Source: QGNO01 sp964493125 (GTDB taxonomy: Bacteria > Chloroflexota > Dehalococcoidia > Lucifugimonadales > QGNO01). From it: a DNA stretch of 64,000 bases. The DNA lies in NCBI GenBank assembly GCA_964493125.1, contig CAZBMS010000003.1:8183-72182 (forward strand), in the 5' to 3' direction. This document shows positions 63,044 through 64,000 of the stretch, one piece after another. The stretch's first letter is position 1. The number at the start of each line of letters is the position of its first letter. A model generated the notes under the pieces. That model was not told the origin of the DNA and ran no database searches. It saw only the letters and a list, made by a program, of their open reading frames with translations. Both the position numbers and the translations under genes were made by a program.

Positions 63044-63063
63044 TAAATAAATAAATAAATAAA
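63044..63063 (+). repeat. TAAA tandem repeat in an AT-rich spacer
   Basis: Five perfect TAAA units are followed by TTTTTAA, in the A/T-rich spacer between dnaA and obg. Such tracts unwind easily, and one next to dnaA could be a DNA-unwinding element, but no DnaA boxes or iterons are visible. It may be plain low complexity. Confidence 0.7.
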
Positions 63064-63096
63064 TTTTTAAGTATATGGCATACATTAAGAAATACT

Positions 63097-64000
63097 ATGA
63101 GAGATTCGCAAAACATAATTATTTCAGGAGGAAGAGGAGGAAACGGTAGTGTTAGCCTGCTTAGGCAGAAATTTGCTCCTAAGGGCGGTCCTGATGGGGG
63201 TGATGGTGGATCCGGCGCGGCTGTTTATTTGATCTCTACTTTAGAAATGTCTGAGTTTGAGGGTCCTTCTAAGAGATTTGTAAGAGGCGAGGCTGGGGAT
63301 GATGGTATAGGCGGAAAACGAACTGGAAAAGCAGGGAAAGACTTATACATAAAAGTGCCAGTTGGAACGGTTGTTTGGGAATCAGGAGAAAATCGCGGAT
63401 TTGTTGGTGAGCTTACAGAAGATGGTCAATTGCTTTTGATGGTTAAAGGTGGGGCTGGTGGAAGAGGAAACACGCACTTCGCATCGTCAGTGAATAAAGT
63501 GCCTTTGTTGGCAGAAACAGGCGAGGCTGGAGAAGAAAGGGAATTCTTTTTGGAACTCCGGCTAAATACAGATGCTGCGATCATAGGGATGCCAAACGCG
63601 GGAAAGTCCACGTTGCTTAGGCAGATAACAAATGCACGGCCGCGAGTAGCAGACTATCCGTTCACAACAAATGAACCAGTTATTGGTGTGCTTCATCACA
63701 ACTGGGAATCCCACAAAGTCGTTGAGCTACCTGGTCTAATAGAGGGATCGTCTACTGGACAAGGACTGGGAAATGGTTTTCTTAGGCACCTATGGAGAAC
63801 AGTTCTACATATTTACGTGATATCTGGCGGAAGCTCTAAGCCTAGCCAAGATCTCGAGCTTCTGCAAAGAGAGGTATCTGATTACTCGCATGAATTGGCC
63901 AACAAGAAATCCATGGTTGTTATAATAGGAAGGGAGCCGAACGAGGATCAAGAGCAATTTGTAAAACTGTATAAGAAGTTGAGGGAAAAAGGGTTAACGA
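63097..64000 (+). CDS. obgE: Obg-like GTPase with degenerate G domain (3' partial)
   Basis: The reading frame starts at ATG 63097 and is open to the window end (301 codons seen). The N-terminal Gly-rich Obg fold is clear (GGRGGNGSVSLLRQKF, PKGGPDGGDGG, KVPVGTVV, KGGAGGRGNTHF). The G domain has Walker A GMPNAGKST (about 164-172) and ADYPFTT, and a G3 that reads VVELPGLIEG, with Glu where DxPG is expected. The G4 NKxD motif that gives guanine specificity is absent: the aligned stretch is VVIIGREPNED (about 274-284). Obg normally acts in late 50S subunit assembly. This copy may be a paralogue with changed or lost nucleotide specificity. Confidence 0.85.
   Translation, partial: MRDSQNIIISGGRGGNGSVSLLRQKFAPKGGPDGGDGGSGAAVYLISTLEMSEFEGPSKRFVRGEAGDDGIGGKRTGKAGKDLYIKVPVGTVVWESGENRGFVGELTEDGQLLLMVKGGAGGRGNTHFASSVNKVPLLAETGEAGEEREFFLELRLNTDAAIIGMPNAGKSTLLRQITNARPRVADYPFTTNEPVIGVLHHNWESHKVVELPGLIEGSSTGQGLGNGFLRHLWRTVLHIYVISGGSSKPSQDLELLQREVSDYSHELANKKSMVVIIGREPNEDQEQFVKLYKKLREKGLT

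Noticed and set aside
1..64000. CRISPR arrays, insertion sequences, prophage, tRNA or rRNA genes
   Set aside because: No regularly spaced repeats, transposase or integrase ORFs, terminal repeats or cloverleaf-like segments were noticed; most additional ORFs overlap clear genes in other frames.

Overview
The window is a gene-dense stretch of a bacterial chromosome. No tRNA, rRNA, CRISPR array, insertion sequence or prophage was seen. Several features together suggest an aerobic, heterotrophic, marine-type Chloroflexota (SAR202/Dehalococcoidia-like): a Gram-positive-type SOS box on recA, an RNase J, an actinobacterial GlnR-like regulator, a 2-oxoglutarate dehydrogenase (aerobic TCA cycle), HyuA/HyuB, a split sulfopyruvate-type decarboxylase and no LPS or outer-membrane genes. 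This taxonomy is inferred from gene content, not from a marker-gene tree.

Layout. 1-9.9 kb: a CorC/HlyC protein cut by the window edge, tilS, a glycosyltransferase, an M19 dipeptidase, an MFS exporter, a two-subunit TPP decarboxylase (ComDE-like), a flippase-like membrane protein, rsmG, a HIT protein and a YqeK-like HD hydrolase. 9.9-14.3 kb (minus): M16 protease, PcrA/UvrD helicase and a RimI-like acetyltransferase. 14.4-18 kb (plus): a heterodimeric ABC exporter. 18-21.9 kb (minus): a crotonase, a DUF192 lipoprotein, ruvB and an MFS transporter. 21.9-29.1 kb (plus): consensus promoter, truncated yceD-like ORF, rpmF, fabD, nusB, acpP, then udg (type 4), RNase J and ftsK. 29.1-30.6 kb (minus): Mrp ATPase, a SufT/MIP18-like protein and a small KOW-like protein. 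30.9-34.9 kb (plus): sucA-sucB. 34.9-45.4 kb (minus): recA, recX, a broken small ORF, yebC, ruvC, ruvA, a methyltransferase, hyuA, hyuB and uvrB. 45.5-59.3 kb (minus): moeB, cysM/cysK, DUF4395, a GlnR-like regulator, glnII, glnA, gltB, gltD and nadE. 59.7-64 kb: bL25 (plus), fmt (minus), a divergent dnaA (plus) and a degenerate obg (plus, cut by the window end).

Functional themes. (1) Nitrogen assimilation is compact: an orphan atypical OmpR-type regulator resembling GlnR lies beside a type II and a type I glutamine synthetase and both glutamate synthase subunits, with glutamine-dependent NAD synthetase behind them. A GlnR-box-like site lies in front of glnII. (2) A DNA-repair block (recA-recX ... 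yebC-ruvC-ruvA ... uvrB) carries a LexA-type operator embedded in the recA promoter; ruvB and pcrA lie apart. (3) A sulfur-transfer operon (moeB-cysM-DUF4395) has a long leader with a small Cys-containing ORF and a perfect 15-bp hairpin. (4) A lipid/translation cluster (rpmF-fabD-nusB-acpP) is driven by a textbook TTGACA-N18-TATAAT promoter.

The most unusual observations are: ruvC must start at an ATT codon to keep its catalytic Asp; DnaA lacks the DHT signature of its DNA-binding domain; the adjacent Obg protein lacks the NKxD guanine-specificity motif; and a small ORF behind recX is interrupted by an in-frame TAG.
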